In this document: positions 1 to 7,248 of the stretch, piece by piece
Position numbering within the stretch: the first letter of the stretch is position 1
Layout of the letters: each line of letters starts with the position of its first letter
Assembly (NCBI RefSeq): GCF_001418565.1
Contig: NZ_LIQQ01000181.1
Location: 1 to 34,236 of the forward strand
Source: Streptomyces graminilatus
GTDB taxonomy: Bacteria; Actinomycetota; Actinomycetes; Streptomycetales; Streptomycetaceae
Length of the DNA: 34,236 nucleotides
Direction of reading: 5' to 3'
Position numbers and translations under genes: made by a program
The notes under the pieces: generated by a model
Database searches by the model: none
The model's input: the letters and a program-made list of their open reading frames with translations, nothing else
What the model was told of the DNA's origin: nothing

Positions 1-141
1 CCCCCAGCCCGAGCCCCGGCTTCCGGCGCGCTCGTCGCTCCGCACCTCCCCTTCCCGCTCGCTTCCCCCCGCTTCACGGCCGCCATCCATCACTTCGCCG
101 CCCCGGTCCGCCGACCGGGCGGTCCACTTGAGAACAGGCCC

Positions 142-1383
142 ATGAACGGACTTCTCGACAACACCCTTCTTGATCTCCGCTACTACCTCATCTATCTCCC
201 GCTGGGCGTCCTCGGCCTGGTGCGGTGGAGCTGCTGGCTCCTGCGCCGGGCGCCCGCCGCTCTGTACAAGCCCGTGCGGAACGACTTCCGGCTTCCCATG
301 AGCGTGGTCGTCCCGGTCTACCAGGAGGACCCGACGATCTTCGCCTACGCGATCGAGTCCTGGCTGGCCAACGACGTCGAGGAGGTCATCCTCGTCATCG
401 ACTCGACCGACCACGCATGCCAGGAGATCGCCGCCCGCTATCCGGTGACCGTCGTCGTCACCGACGTCCCCGGCAAGCGGGACGCCCTGGTGCGGGGCTG
501 GGAGGCGGCGAGTACCGAGCTGGTCGCCCTCGTCGACTCGGACACCATCTGGGCCACCGACGTGGCGGCCGAGACCTGCAAGCCCTTCATCGATCCGAGG
601 ATCGGCGGGGTCGGCACCCGGCAGAACGTCTACAACCCGAAGGGCTTCCTCCAGCGGGTCAACGACATGTTCCTGGACTACCGGTACTTCGACGAGAACG
701 CCTCGCAGAGTGTGATGGGCCGGGCCGTCTCCTGTCTGTCGGGACGTACCGCCGTCTACCGCAGGGCGCTGCTGCTGGAGATCTCCGCGGACTTCATGGC
801 GGAGACGTTCATGGGCGTTCCCTGTATGTCGGGCGACGACAAGCGGCTGACCACCCTGATCCTGGAACGCGGGCACCTGGCGTTCATGCAGCGCTCGGCG
901 AGGGTCTGGTCGACGTTCCCGGGCACCTGGCGGATCTTCCTCAAGCAACGGCTGCGCTGGGCGCGCAACACCTGGCGCTCGGATCTGAGGGCGCTGTCCC
1001 GGCGGTGGGTCTATCGCCACCCGTTCCTCGCCTTCACCTTGGTCGACAAGGGTGTCAGCAGCTTCACCCTGCTGCTGGCCCCGGCTTTCATGACCCTTGC
1101 CGTGATCCGCCAGGACTGGTTCTTCGTCGCCTGCCTGGCCGGCTGGTGGTGGGTCAGCCGGGCCATGAAGATCCTCCCGCATCTGGTCAGGAAGCCGTCC
1201 TCGTTCTTCCTCGTCCCCGGCTTCGTACTGGTCTCCTTCGTCATGGCCGTGGTCAAGCTCTGCGCCCTCGCCACCATCCGCAAGCAGCGCTGGCTCACCC
1301 GTCAGGTCTCCGTCGAGAACGGTGTCGTCGTACGCACCGGCCAGAGCACGGCACAGCCCGTGGAGAGCGGGGTGAACGCGTGA
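142..1383 (+). CDS. Processive family 2 glycosyltransferase (hyaluronan/alginate-synthase-like)
   Basis: This 413-residue protein is probably a membrane polysaccharide synthase that polymerises an NDP-sugar and exports the chain. There is an N-terminal membrane segment (about residues 12-33), a cytosolic GT-A domain (about 50-275) and two or three C-terminal membrane segments (about 295-380). Processive GT2 motifs are visible: DSD at 132-134, CLSGR at 198-202, SGDDKR at 230-235 and QRLRW (QxxRW) at 269-273. This motif set is that of hyaluronan, chitin, cellulose and Alg8 synthases, as opposed to single-addition transferases. No PilZ domain is seen. The start is the first ATG in frame and the Shine-Dalgarno is weak. 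Its stop overlaps the next start (GTGA), so translational coupling is likely. The polymer cannot be read from sequence; the downstream genes suggest a mannose- or uronic-acid-type chain. Confidence 0.9.
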   Translation: MNGLLDNTLLDLRYYLIYLPLGVLGLVRWSCWLLRRAPAALYKPVRNDFRLPMSVVVPVYQEDPTIFAYAIESWLANDVEEVILVIDSTDHACQEIAARYPVTVVVTDVPGKRDALVRGWEAASTELVALVDSDTIWATDVAAETCKPFIDPRIGGVGTRQNVYNPKGFLQRVNDMFLDYRYFDENASQSVMGRAVSCLSGRTAVYRRALLLEISADFMAETFMGVPCMSGDDKRLTTLILERGHLAFMQRSARVWSTFPGTWRIFLKQRLRWARNTWRSDLRALSRRWVYRHPFLAFTLVDKGVSSFTLLLAPAFMTLAVIRQDWFFVACLAGWWWVSRAMKILPHLVRKPSSFFLVPGFVLVSFVMAVVKLCALATIRKQRWLTRQVSVENGVVVRTGQSTAQPVESGVNA

Positions 1384-3173
1384 AGCGCACCATCCGCGCG
1401 ATGTCCATGACGGTGACCGTGCTCACCGCTCTGGCAGCCGTGTCCGTCGCGGCACCCCCGGCGGTCGCGGCCGACGCCGGGCAGGCGGACCTCGCCGCCT
1501 GGCAGCGCACCGGGAAGCCGGGGCGGCTCATCGTGATCCGGCCGGGCGCGGTGGACCTCGTCCGCGGCGGCGTCCGGGAGAACAGCCTCTCCCCGGGCGG
1601 AGCGGAGGTCCCGATGAGCTGGCTGGCCGCCAACACGGGGCCGGACTGGATCGCCCAGGACGGCGAGGACCCGTCCGCCGTACAGGTCGAGGCGGCGGTG
1701 CTGCTCGCCCCGGGGACCACCCTGAAGATCGGGGAGGTGACCAAGAAGGTGCTGTTCACCGCGGGTCACGACGAGGCCTCGACCACCTGGATACGCGGCA
1801 GCAGGGCGTTCGTCGACATCCGCGACACCACGCTCGCCGCGGCCGGCCCCGACGGGGGCGACCTCGCCGAGGACGCTCCCATGCGTCCGTACATCTACAT
1901 GGGTGCGGGCGGCAGGCTCGACATCGCCGGTACCACGGTCTCCGGTTTCGGGCTGCCCGGGAAAGCACCCGCACGGTTCTCCGGTGTCACCTGGGGGAAG
2001 GGCAGCACCGGTTCCGCCGTCGGTTCCACCTTCCAGGGCAACCGCACCGGCCTGCGGCTGGCCGGCTCGGACGGGGTCGAGCTGGATCACGTCACCGTCG
2101 AGGAGTCCACCGAGGACGGGATCGTTCTCAACGGCGACACGGGCACCCGGATCACCGGGCTCACCGCTCGCGGCAACGGCCGCAACGGAGTGAGCGTCGG
2201 CGGAACCGACGGGCGAAGCCTGTCGGGCATCACCACCCGGGACAACAAGGGAATTGGTGTCCGGGCGGCCCCTCAGAAGGGTCTCAGCCTCGCCCGTCCG
2301 GACTCCCGTTCCGACCAAGGCGGTGGCATACGACTGCTGTCCTGCGCGAACTGCACGGTCACCGACGCGACGGTCCAGCACACGAAGGTCGCGGTGTCCG
2401 TCGCCGGCCCCGGCAGCAAGGTGACCGTAAAGAAGCCCCAGCTCACAGGCGGCCGCACCGGAATCTCGCTGGGCGAGGACATCGGCTCCGCCACCGTCAC
2501 GGACGGAAGAGTGAGCGACTTCGACCGGGGCATCACCGTGTCCGGCCCTCGGGTGACCGTCGTGGGGACCCGGATCGACGGCTCCCGCACCGGAATCTCC
2601 GTGAACGGCAAGGCACGTGGTGCCGTGCTGCGCAACGTGACCGTCGACGGCGGCAGGGCGGGTGTGACGGCCGCGGCCACCACCACCGGGGTCTCACTCA
2701 CCGGCGTGCGGATCACCAACGTCTCCGGGAAAGGGCTGGCGTCCGCCTCACCGGGGCTGCGGGTCAAGGGCAGTTCGGTCGCCGGCGCGGGCACGGCCGT
2801 CGACCTGGGAGCGGCGGCCACCCTCGACGGACTGGCCGTCACCGGCGCCCACCGGGGAATCCACCTCGCCAAGGAAGTCAAGGCGACCGGCACGGAGCTG
2901 AACATACTGGCCGAGCTCAAGGGCATCCAGGCCGACCAGGGTGCCGTCATCGACATCACCGACTCCCTGGTCCGGGCGCCGCGGGCCCTCGTCGGCGACG
3001 GGCGGATCCTGCGGCACGGCAGCACGGAGGCCACGCTGCCGCCCTTCCCCTGGCTCGGTTTCGCGGCCATCGTCGCCCTGCTTTCGGCGATCGCCCTGCA
3101 GACCATCCATCAGGTGCGCCATCGCCGCACTCCCCGGCCCTCGGTCGCACGCCATGTGCGCAACACGGCCTGA
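1380..3173 (+). CDS. Secreted, membrane-anchored right-handed beta-helix protein (AlgG-like layout)
   Basis: The 597-residue product starts at a GTG overlapping the stop of the synthase gene. The frame stays open far upstream, but that part is a shadow of the synthase. A signal peptide is visible (KR near the N-terminus, hydrophobic 10-25, likely cleavage after AVA at 28-30). Repeating Gly/Asn/Thr/Val rungs typical of parallel beta-helix (CASH) domains span about 105-540. A transmembrane helix (about 558-577) and a basic tail (VRHRR) follow. The N-terminal part, with PGTTLKIG at 111-118 and a later PYIYMGAGGRLDIAG stretch from 170, resembles mannuronan C5-epimerase AlgG. However, the catalytic DPHD of AlgG is not seen; the equivalent rung reads DGIVLNGD (246-253). 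It could be an epimerase, a lyase-like enzyme or a polymer-guiding scaffold. The family fold is confident and the activity is not. Confidence 0.85.
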   Translation: MKRTIRAMSMTVTVLTALAAVSVAAPPAVAADAGQADLAAWQRTGKPGRLIVIRPGAVDLVRGGVRENSLSPGGAEVPMSWLAANTGPDWIAQDGEDPSAVQVEAAVLLAPGTTLKIGEVTKKVLFTAGHDEASTTWIRGSRAFVDIRDTTLAAAGPDGGDLAEDAPMRPYIYMGAGGRLDIAGTTVSGFGLPGKAPARFSGVTWGKGSTGSAVGSTFQGNRTGLRLAGSDGVELDHVTVEESTEDGIVLNGDTGTRITGLTARGNGRNGVSVGGTDGRSLSGITTRDNKGIGVRAAPQKGLSLARPDSRSDQGGGIRLLSCANCTVTDATVQHTKVAVSVAGPGSKVTVKKPQLTGGRTGISLGEDIGSATVTDGRVSDFDRGITVSGPRVTVVGTRIDGSRTGISVNGKARGAVLRNVTVDGGRAGVTAAATTTGVSLTGVRITNVSGKGLASASPGLRVKGSSVAGAGTAVDLGAAATLDGLAVTGAHRGIHLAKEVKATGTELNILAELKGIQADQGAVIDITDSLVRAPRALVGDGRILRHGSTEATLPPFPWLGFAAIVALLSAIALQTIHQVRHRRTPRPSVARHVRNTA

Positions 3174-3231
3174 CCGGTTGACCACCCAGACCGCACCTCA
3201 GCGTTCAAGCACTCCAGACAGGAACGGCACC

Positions 3232-4134
3232 ATGTACAGAAGACGAGGCATCGCGCTCGTCATGGCGGCGACGGTCTTCCTGCTCGCCTCATGCTCAAGT
3301 CCGTCCTCGAACGGCGGAGACACTGACGGCAAGCGCGGCCACACCCCCTCGCCCAGCTCCAGCTCCAGCGGGATTACCCACAGAGGCCTGAGCGACGACC
3401 CGGCCGGCGCCAAGCGGTTCTTCGGGCCCGATGTGGAGCCGAAGGACCAGGGCTCGTTCGGGCTGACCCGGGCCGTGTACCTGCCGCGCCGGGACAGCAG
3501 GCTGGGCCAGGTGGTGCGCGTCCAGTACCCCGCCCGGTCGGCGAGCCCGGCGGTGGCCCGCGAGTACGACCGGCCGTGGGGCGGCGCACAGCTCTACCTG
3601 CCGCTGAAGTCGGGACCGGTCGACGCCCTCCATCTGCGGTACTACGTCCGCTTCCCGAAGGGATTCGACTTCGTCAGGGGCGGCAAGCTGCCCGGTCTGT
3701 ACGGCGGCACCGTCACCAGCGGCCGAAAGATTCCCGACGGCCGCAACGGCCTGTCCACCCGCTACATGTGGCGTACCGGCGGCAAGGCCGAGGTGTACGC
3801 CTACCTGCCCACCTCCGTCGAGCACGGCACCTCGCTCGGCCGGGGCGCGTGGCACTGGTCCAGGGGTCGCTGGCTCTGTGTGGAGCAGGCCGTCCGGCTC
3901 AACAGGCCCGGCCGCTCCGACGGCACGATCGACGTGAGTGTGGACGGCGGGCGTGTGCTGCACACCGGCGGCCTCAAGTTCCGTACGACCGACAAGCTCG
4001 GCATCGAAGGGATCTTCTTCTCCACCTTCTTCGGCGGCAGCGACGAGAGTTGGGCGACACCGCGCGCCCAGCACGTCGACTTCGCCGGCTTCGCCGTGTC
4101 CACCCATGCCATCGGCCCGATCGCCGGAGCCTGA
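3232..4134 (+). CDS. Lipoprotein resembling polysaccharide lyase family 14
   Basis: The 300-residue product has a lipoprotein signal: basic MYRRR, a hydrophobic core and lipobox LLAS-C21. A Ser/Gly/Pro linker (about 22-50) follows, then a beta-rich domain (about 60-297). That domain contains LRYYVRFPKGFDF (135-147) followed by GGKLPGLYGG (150-159), a segment I associate with PL14-type alginate/glucuronan lyases. A later LSTRYMWR (174-181) and KAEVYAYLP (185-193) fit the same beta-jelly-roll. It would sit on the outer face of the membrane next to the synthase and beta-helix protein, where it could trim, release or clear polymer as AlgL does in the Pseudomonas periplasm. It begins 58 bp after the beta-helix gene. 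The in-frame ATG at 3232 is chosen because it gives an immediate signal peptide; the longer open frame lacks one. Confidence 0.83.
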   Translation: MYRRRGIALVMAATVFLLASCSSPSSNGGDTDGKRGHTPSPSSSSSGITHRGLSDDPAGAKRFFGPDVEPKDQGSFGLTRAVYLPRRDSRLGQVVRVQYPARSASPAVAREYDRPWGGAQLYLPLKSGPVDALHLRYYVRFPKGFDFVRGGKLPGLYGGTVTSGRKIPDGRNGLSTRYMWRTGGKAEVYAYLPTSVEHGTSLGRGAWHWSRGRWLCVEQAVRLNRPGRSDGTIDVSVDGGRVLHTGGLKFRTTDKLGIEGIFFSTFFGGSDESWATPRAQHVDFAGFAVSTHAIGPIAGA

Positions 4135-4164
4135 ACCACCCGACACCGAATCCCGGGAGACACG

Positions 4165-4947
4165 ATGAACAGCACGCCCGGCACCACCGTGAACAACATG
4201 CCCGGCGCCACCGTGACCGGCCTGGACACAGCTCTGGTCCGGCAGGCGGTGATCCTCGCCGGTGGTCAGGCCAGCCGCCTCCGCCCGTACACCGACCGAG
4301 TCCCCAAAGCGCTGGTCGAGGTCGCAGGCCGCCCCATCTTCGAACACCAGGCGCACTGGCTGGCGGCGGAAGGCATCGAGGAGGTCGTCGTGTCCTGCGG
4401 CTACCTGGCCGATGTCCTCAAGGAGTACGTCGCCTCCCACAGACTGCCGCTGCGGGTCCGCGTCGTCGTCGAGGACGAGCCCCTCGGCCGGGGCGGCGGC
4501 CTCAAACACGCGGCCCGCCGACTGCCGTTCCCCGAGGAACGCTGGGTGGGCCTGAACGGGGACATCCTGACCCGGTTCTCGCTGCGCGACCTGGCCCGCA
4601 CCCACGTCGAGCGTTCCGCGACGACCACCGTGGCGGTCACCCCGCTCAAGTCGCCGTACGGAGTCGTGGAGCTGAGCAGCGACAACCATGTCACCGAGTT
4701 CGTCGAGGCGCCGGTGCTGCCGCACTGGATCAACGCGGGCGTCTACCTCTTCGAGCCCGAGGTGACCGCCCTGCTGCCGGATCTCGGGGACCACGAGGAC
4801 ACCACCTTCCCGTCCCTCGCCGAGCAGGGCCGGCTGACGGCGTACCGGATCAACGGCTACTGGCGGGGCGTGGACAACGCCAAGGACCTGAAGACCGCGT
4901 CCGCCGAGGTCACCGCGTTCGGCTGGCCCACCGCCGCAGCGGCCTGA
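4165..4947 (+). CDS. Sugar-1-phosphate nucleotidyltransferase (GDP-mannose pyrophosphorylase-like)
   Basis: This 260-residue enzyme has the nucleotidyltransferase signature LAGG..SRLRPYT....PKAL (31-50), a GLNGD metal-site motif (129-133) and NAGVYLFEP near residue 190. The length fits a single-domain NTP_transferase protein of the GMPP/RmlA class without the C-terminal isomerase of AlgA/ManC. It would form an NDP-hexose, probably GDP-mannose, from hexose-1-phosphate and NTP, supplying the synthase encoded upstream. The first 25 residues are a low-complexity Thr/Asn/Gly extension. The second ATG at 4198 would remove 11 residues and may be the real start, although GGGAGA lies upstream of 4165. 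It follows the lyase gene by 30 bp. The nucleotide and sugar specificity are inferred from context. Confidence 0.85.
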   Translation: MNSTPGTTVNNMPGATVTGLDTALVRQAVILAGGQASRLRPYTDRVPKALVEVAGRPIFEHQAHWLAAEGIEEVVVSCGYLADVLKEYVASHRLPLRVRVVVEDEPLGRGGGLKHAARRLPFPEERWVGLNGDILTRFSLRDLARTHVERSATTTVAVTPLKSPYGVVELSSDNHVTEFVEAPVLPHWINAGVYLFEPEVTALLPDLGDHEDTTFPSLAEQGRLTAYRINGYWRGVDNAKDLKTASAEVTAFGWPTAAAA

Positions 4948-4984
4948 CCGGCGGCCGTCCCTCCCCTCGTTTCACCCACCGTCC

Positions 4985-5015
4985 CCGGGCGGACCGCGAC
5001 TGCCGGTCCGCCCGG
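4985..5015 (+). terminator. Strong hairpin inside the polysaccharide operon
   Basis: A perfect 12-bp inverted repeat (CCGGGCGGACCG, 7-nt loop, CGGTCCGCCCGG) lies between the nucleotidyltransferase and mutase genes. No T-run follows, which is common for Streptomyces terminators. It may partly terminate or stabilise the upstream transcript, giving the mutase separate expression. Confidence 0.6.
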
Positions 5016-5043
5016 TTCGCCCGGAGCCCTCGAAAGGCACCCC

Positions 5044-6393
5044 ATGAGCGACTACTCCCAGCTGGTGAAGGCGTACGACATCCGCGGAGAGGTTCCCGAG
5101 CAGCTCGATCCCGCGATCGCCGAAAGAGTCGGCGCCTTCTTCGTACGGCTGACGAAGGCCTCGTGCGTGGTCGTGGCCAGAGACATGCGCGCCACGTCGC
5201 CCGATCTCGCCGCGGCCTTCGCGGCCGGGGCCAACTCCGCGGGAGCCGATGTGATCGACGCCGGGCTCGGCTCGACGGACTACCTCTACTACGCCTCCGG
5301 CAGCCTGGACATGCCGGGCGCGATGATCACGGCCAGCCACAATCCGGCCCGGTACAACGGCATCAAGCTGTGCCGGGCCGGGGCCGCCCCGGTGGGCGAG
5401 GGCACCGGACTGGAGTTGATCAGGAGCTGGCTGGAGACCGACGAGGAGCCGGTCCACGCCGACCGTCTCGGAACGACGTACCACCGCGATCTGCTCGCGG
5501 GCTACGCCTCCCATCTCCGTTCACTGGTGCGGATCGAGGGAGAACGCCGGCTGAAGGTGGTCGTCGACGCCGGAAACGGTATGGCCGGGTACACCGTCCC
5601 GGCGGTGCTGGGCGATCTGCCCGTCGACGTGATTCCGCTCTTCTTCGACCTGGACGGCAACTTTCCCAACCACGAGGCGAACCCGCTCGAACCTGCGAAC
5701 CTCGTGGATCTCCAGGAGCAGGTGCGCTACAGCGGCGCCGACATCGGGCTGGCCTTCGACGGCGACGCCGACCGCTGTTTCTTCGTCGACGAACAGGGCA
5801 CGCCCGTCAGCCCGTCGGCGATCGTGGGCCTGGTCGCGGCCCGTGAGCTGGCCCGGAATCCCGGTGCCGCGATCGTGCACAACGTCATCACCTCCGCCGC
5901 CGCGGTGGAGATCGTCCGGGAGCACGGCGGCCGGCCGGTCCGCTCCCGGGTCGGCCACTCCTTCATGAAGGCGCTGATGGCCGAGCACGACGCGGTCTTC
6001 GGCGGCGAGCACTCCGGCCACTACTACTTCCGCGACTTCTGGCGGGCGGACACCGGCATGCTCACGGCGCTGCACGTCCTGGCCGCCCTGAGTGAACAGC
6101 CCGGCCCGCTGTCCGAACTGGTCGCCGGGTACTCGCGATACACGGCTTCCGGTGAGATCAACTCCAGGGTCACGGACGTGGCACGCACGCTGGACGCGGT
6201 CGAGGCGGCGTGCCGGAACGCCGACGGAGCCGTCACCGACCGCCTCGACGGACTCTCCGTGGACCTGGGCGACGGCCGCTGGTTCAACCTCCGCCCCTCC
6301 AACACGGAACCGCTGCTGCGGCTCAACGTGGAGGCCCGCGACGAGGCATCGATGGCCGAACTGCGCGACTGGATACTCACGTTCGTCCGGTGA
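5044..6393 (+). CDS. manB: Phosphomannomutase/phosphoglucomutase
   Basis: The 449-residue protein has all four landmarks of the alpha-D-phosphohexomutase family: phosphoserine loop TASHNP (96-101, Ser98), Mg loop DGDADR (239-244), sugar-specificity loop GEHSGH (321-326) and phosphate-binding RPSNTEP (417-423). It interconverts hexose-6-phosphate and hexose-1-phosphate, and the GEHSGH loop fits the bifunctional PMM/PGM (AlgC-like) group. It would provide mannose-1-phosphate (or glucose-1-phosphate) for the nucleotidyltransferase encoded just upstream. An AAAGG-type ribosome site precedes the ATG. The 96-bp gap before it holds a hairpin, so expression may be only partly linked to the upstream genes. 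The enzyme family is certain; a dedicated role in this locus, as opposed to general mannose metabolism, is inferred. Confidence 0.93.
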   Translation: MSDYSQLVKAYDIRGEVPEQLDPAIAERVGAFFVRLTKASCVVVARDMRATSPDLAAAFAAGANSAGADVIDAGLGSTDYLYYASGSLDMPGAMITASHNPARYNGIKLCRAGAAPVGEGTGLELIRSWLETDEEPVHADRLGTTYHRDLLAGYASHLRSLVRIEGERRLKVVVDAGNGMAGYTVPAVLGDLPVDVIPLFFDLDGNFPNHEANPLEPANLVDLQEQVRYSGADIGLAFDGDADRCFFVDEQGTPVSPSAIVGLVAARELARNPGAAIVHNVITSAAAVEIVREHGGRPVRSRVGHSFMKALMAEHDAVFGGEHSGHYYFRDFWRADTGMLTALHVLAALSEQPGPLSELVAGYSRYTASGEINSRVTDVARTLDAVEAACRNADGAVTDRLDGLSVDLGDGRWFNLRPSNTEPLLRLNVEARDEASMAELRDWILTFVR

Positions 6394-6411
6394 GCGAACG
6401 GAGCGACCGGC

Positions 6412-6446
6412 GCTTGTCGAGGTCGCGCCGCCGACCTCGACGAAGC
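6412..6446. terminator. Bidirectional terminator between convergent genes
   Basis: A 10-bp inverted repeat (GTCGAGGTCG, 6-nt loop, CGACCTCGAC), flanked by GCTT/AAGC with a one-base bulge, lies between the mutase gene (+) and the SDR gene (-). It probably ends both transcripts. Confidence 0.7.
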
Positions 6447-6487
6447 CGCCGACCACAAAGCACAGGCGCCGACCATGCGGCACAGGC

Positions 6488-7243
6488 TCAGAACCCGTGC
6501 CGCATCCCCCCGTCCACCGGCACCATGACCCCGGTCAGATAGCTCGCCGCGGGCGACAGCAGAAACGCCGCCGTACGCCCGAACTCCTCCGCCCTCCCGT
6601 ACCGCCGCAACGGGATCCGCGACTCGTTGGCGGCCCGGGTGGCCGCGGGATCCGCGGACAGCCCGTCCAGCTCACGCACGCGATCCGTGTCGATGCGCGC
6701 GGGCAGCAGCCCCACCACTCGGATCCCGCGCGGCCCCACCTCGTCCGCGAGGGACTTGGCGAATCCGGCGAGTCCGGGCCGCAGGCCGTTGGAGATGGTC
6801 AGCCCCGGAATCGGCTCGTGCACCGACCCGGACAGCACGAACCCGACGACCCCGCCCTCCGCCAGCTCCGCCACCGCCGTACGGGCCAGCCGGACCGCGC
6901 CCAGGAACACCGAGTCGAACGCGGCCAGCCACTGCTCGTCCGTGTTGTCGGCGACGAACCCGGGCGCCGGACCGCCCACGCTGATGAGGATGCCGTCGAA
7001 GCGCCCGAAGTGCTCGCGGGCCGCCGCGACGAGCCGCCCCGCGACCTCCGGGTCGGCGTTGTCCGCCGCCACGCCCACCGCCCCGGGCCCCAACTCGGCC
7101 GCCGCCTCCGCGACCGTCTTCTCGTCCCGCCCCGTGACGACCACCTTCGCGCCGTCGGCGACGAGCTCGCGCGCGGCGGCGTTGCCCAGCCCGCGGGTGG
7201 CTCCGGTGACGACGTACACCCGGTCCTTCAGTCCAAGATCCAT
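6488..7243 (-). CDS. SDR family oxidoreductase with non-canonical active site
   Basis: This 251-residue Rossmann protein has the dinucleotide motif TGATRGLG near the N-terminus and the usual C-terminal VPVDGG. Where classical SDRs carry YxxxK before the G-(F/L)-x-x-SLA helix, it reads SNGLRP. Thus the catalytic Tyr and Lys positions appear to be Ser and Arg, and the NAG motif is replaced by SVGGP. I know of a subgroup of ketoacyl-ACP-reductase-like SDRs with an imperfect tetrad, so this is probably a true subfamily trait and not damage. It lies 5 bp downstream of the GH15 gene on the same strand and is likely co-transcribed with it. The substrate is unknown; it may be a non-classical reductase or a catalytically altered relative. 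Confidence 0.85.
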   Translation of the reverse strand: MDLGLKDRVYVVTGATRGLGNAAARELVADGAKVVVTGRDEKTVAEAAAELGPGAVGVAADNADPEVAGRLVAAAREHFGRFDGILISVGGPAPGFVADNTDEQWLAAFDSVFLGAVRLARTAVAELAEGGVVGFVLSGSVHEPIPGLTISNGLRPGLAGFAKSLADEVGPRGIRVVGLLPARIDTDRVRELDGLSADPAATRAANESRIPLRRYGRAEEFGRTAAFLLSPAASYLTGVMVPVDGGMRHGF

Positions 7244-7248
7244 GGTCC

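Noticed and set aside
225..1379. Open frame upstream of the beta-helix gene, giving a 982-residue protein
   Set aside because: It lies antiparallel in codon phase within the GT2 gene, is Arg/Gly/Pro-rich without domains, and the GTG at 1380 is followed by a clean signal peptide.
3295..4794. 499-codon open frame on the - strand
   Set aside because: Antisense to the lipoprotein and nucleotidyltransferase genes, both of which have clear motifs; its composition is His/Arg/Gly/Val-rich as expected of a shadow.
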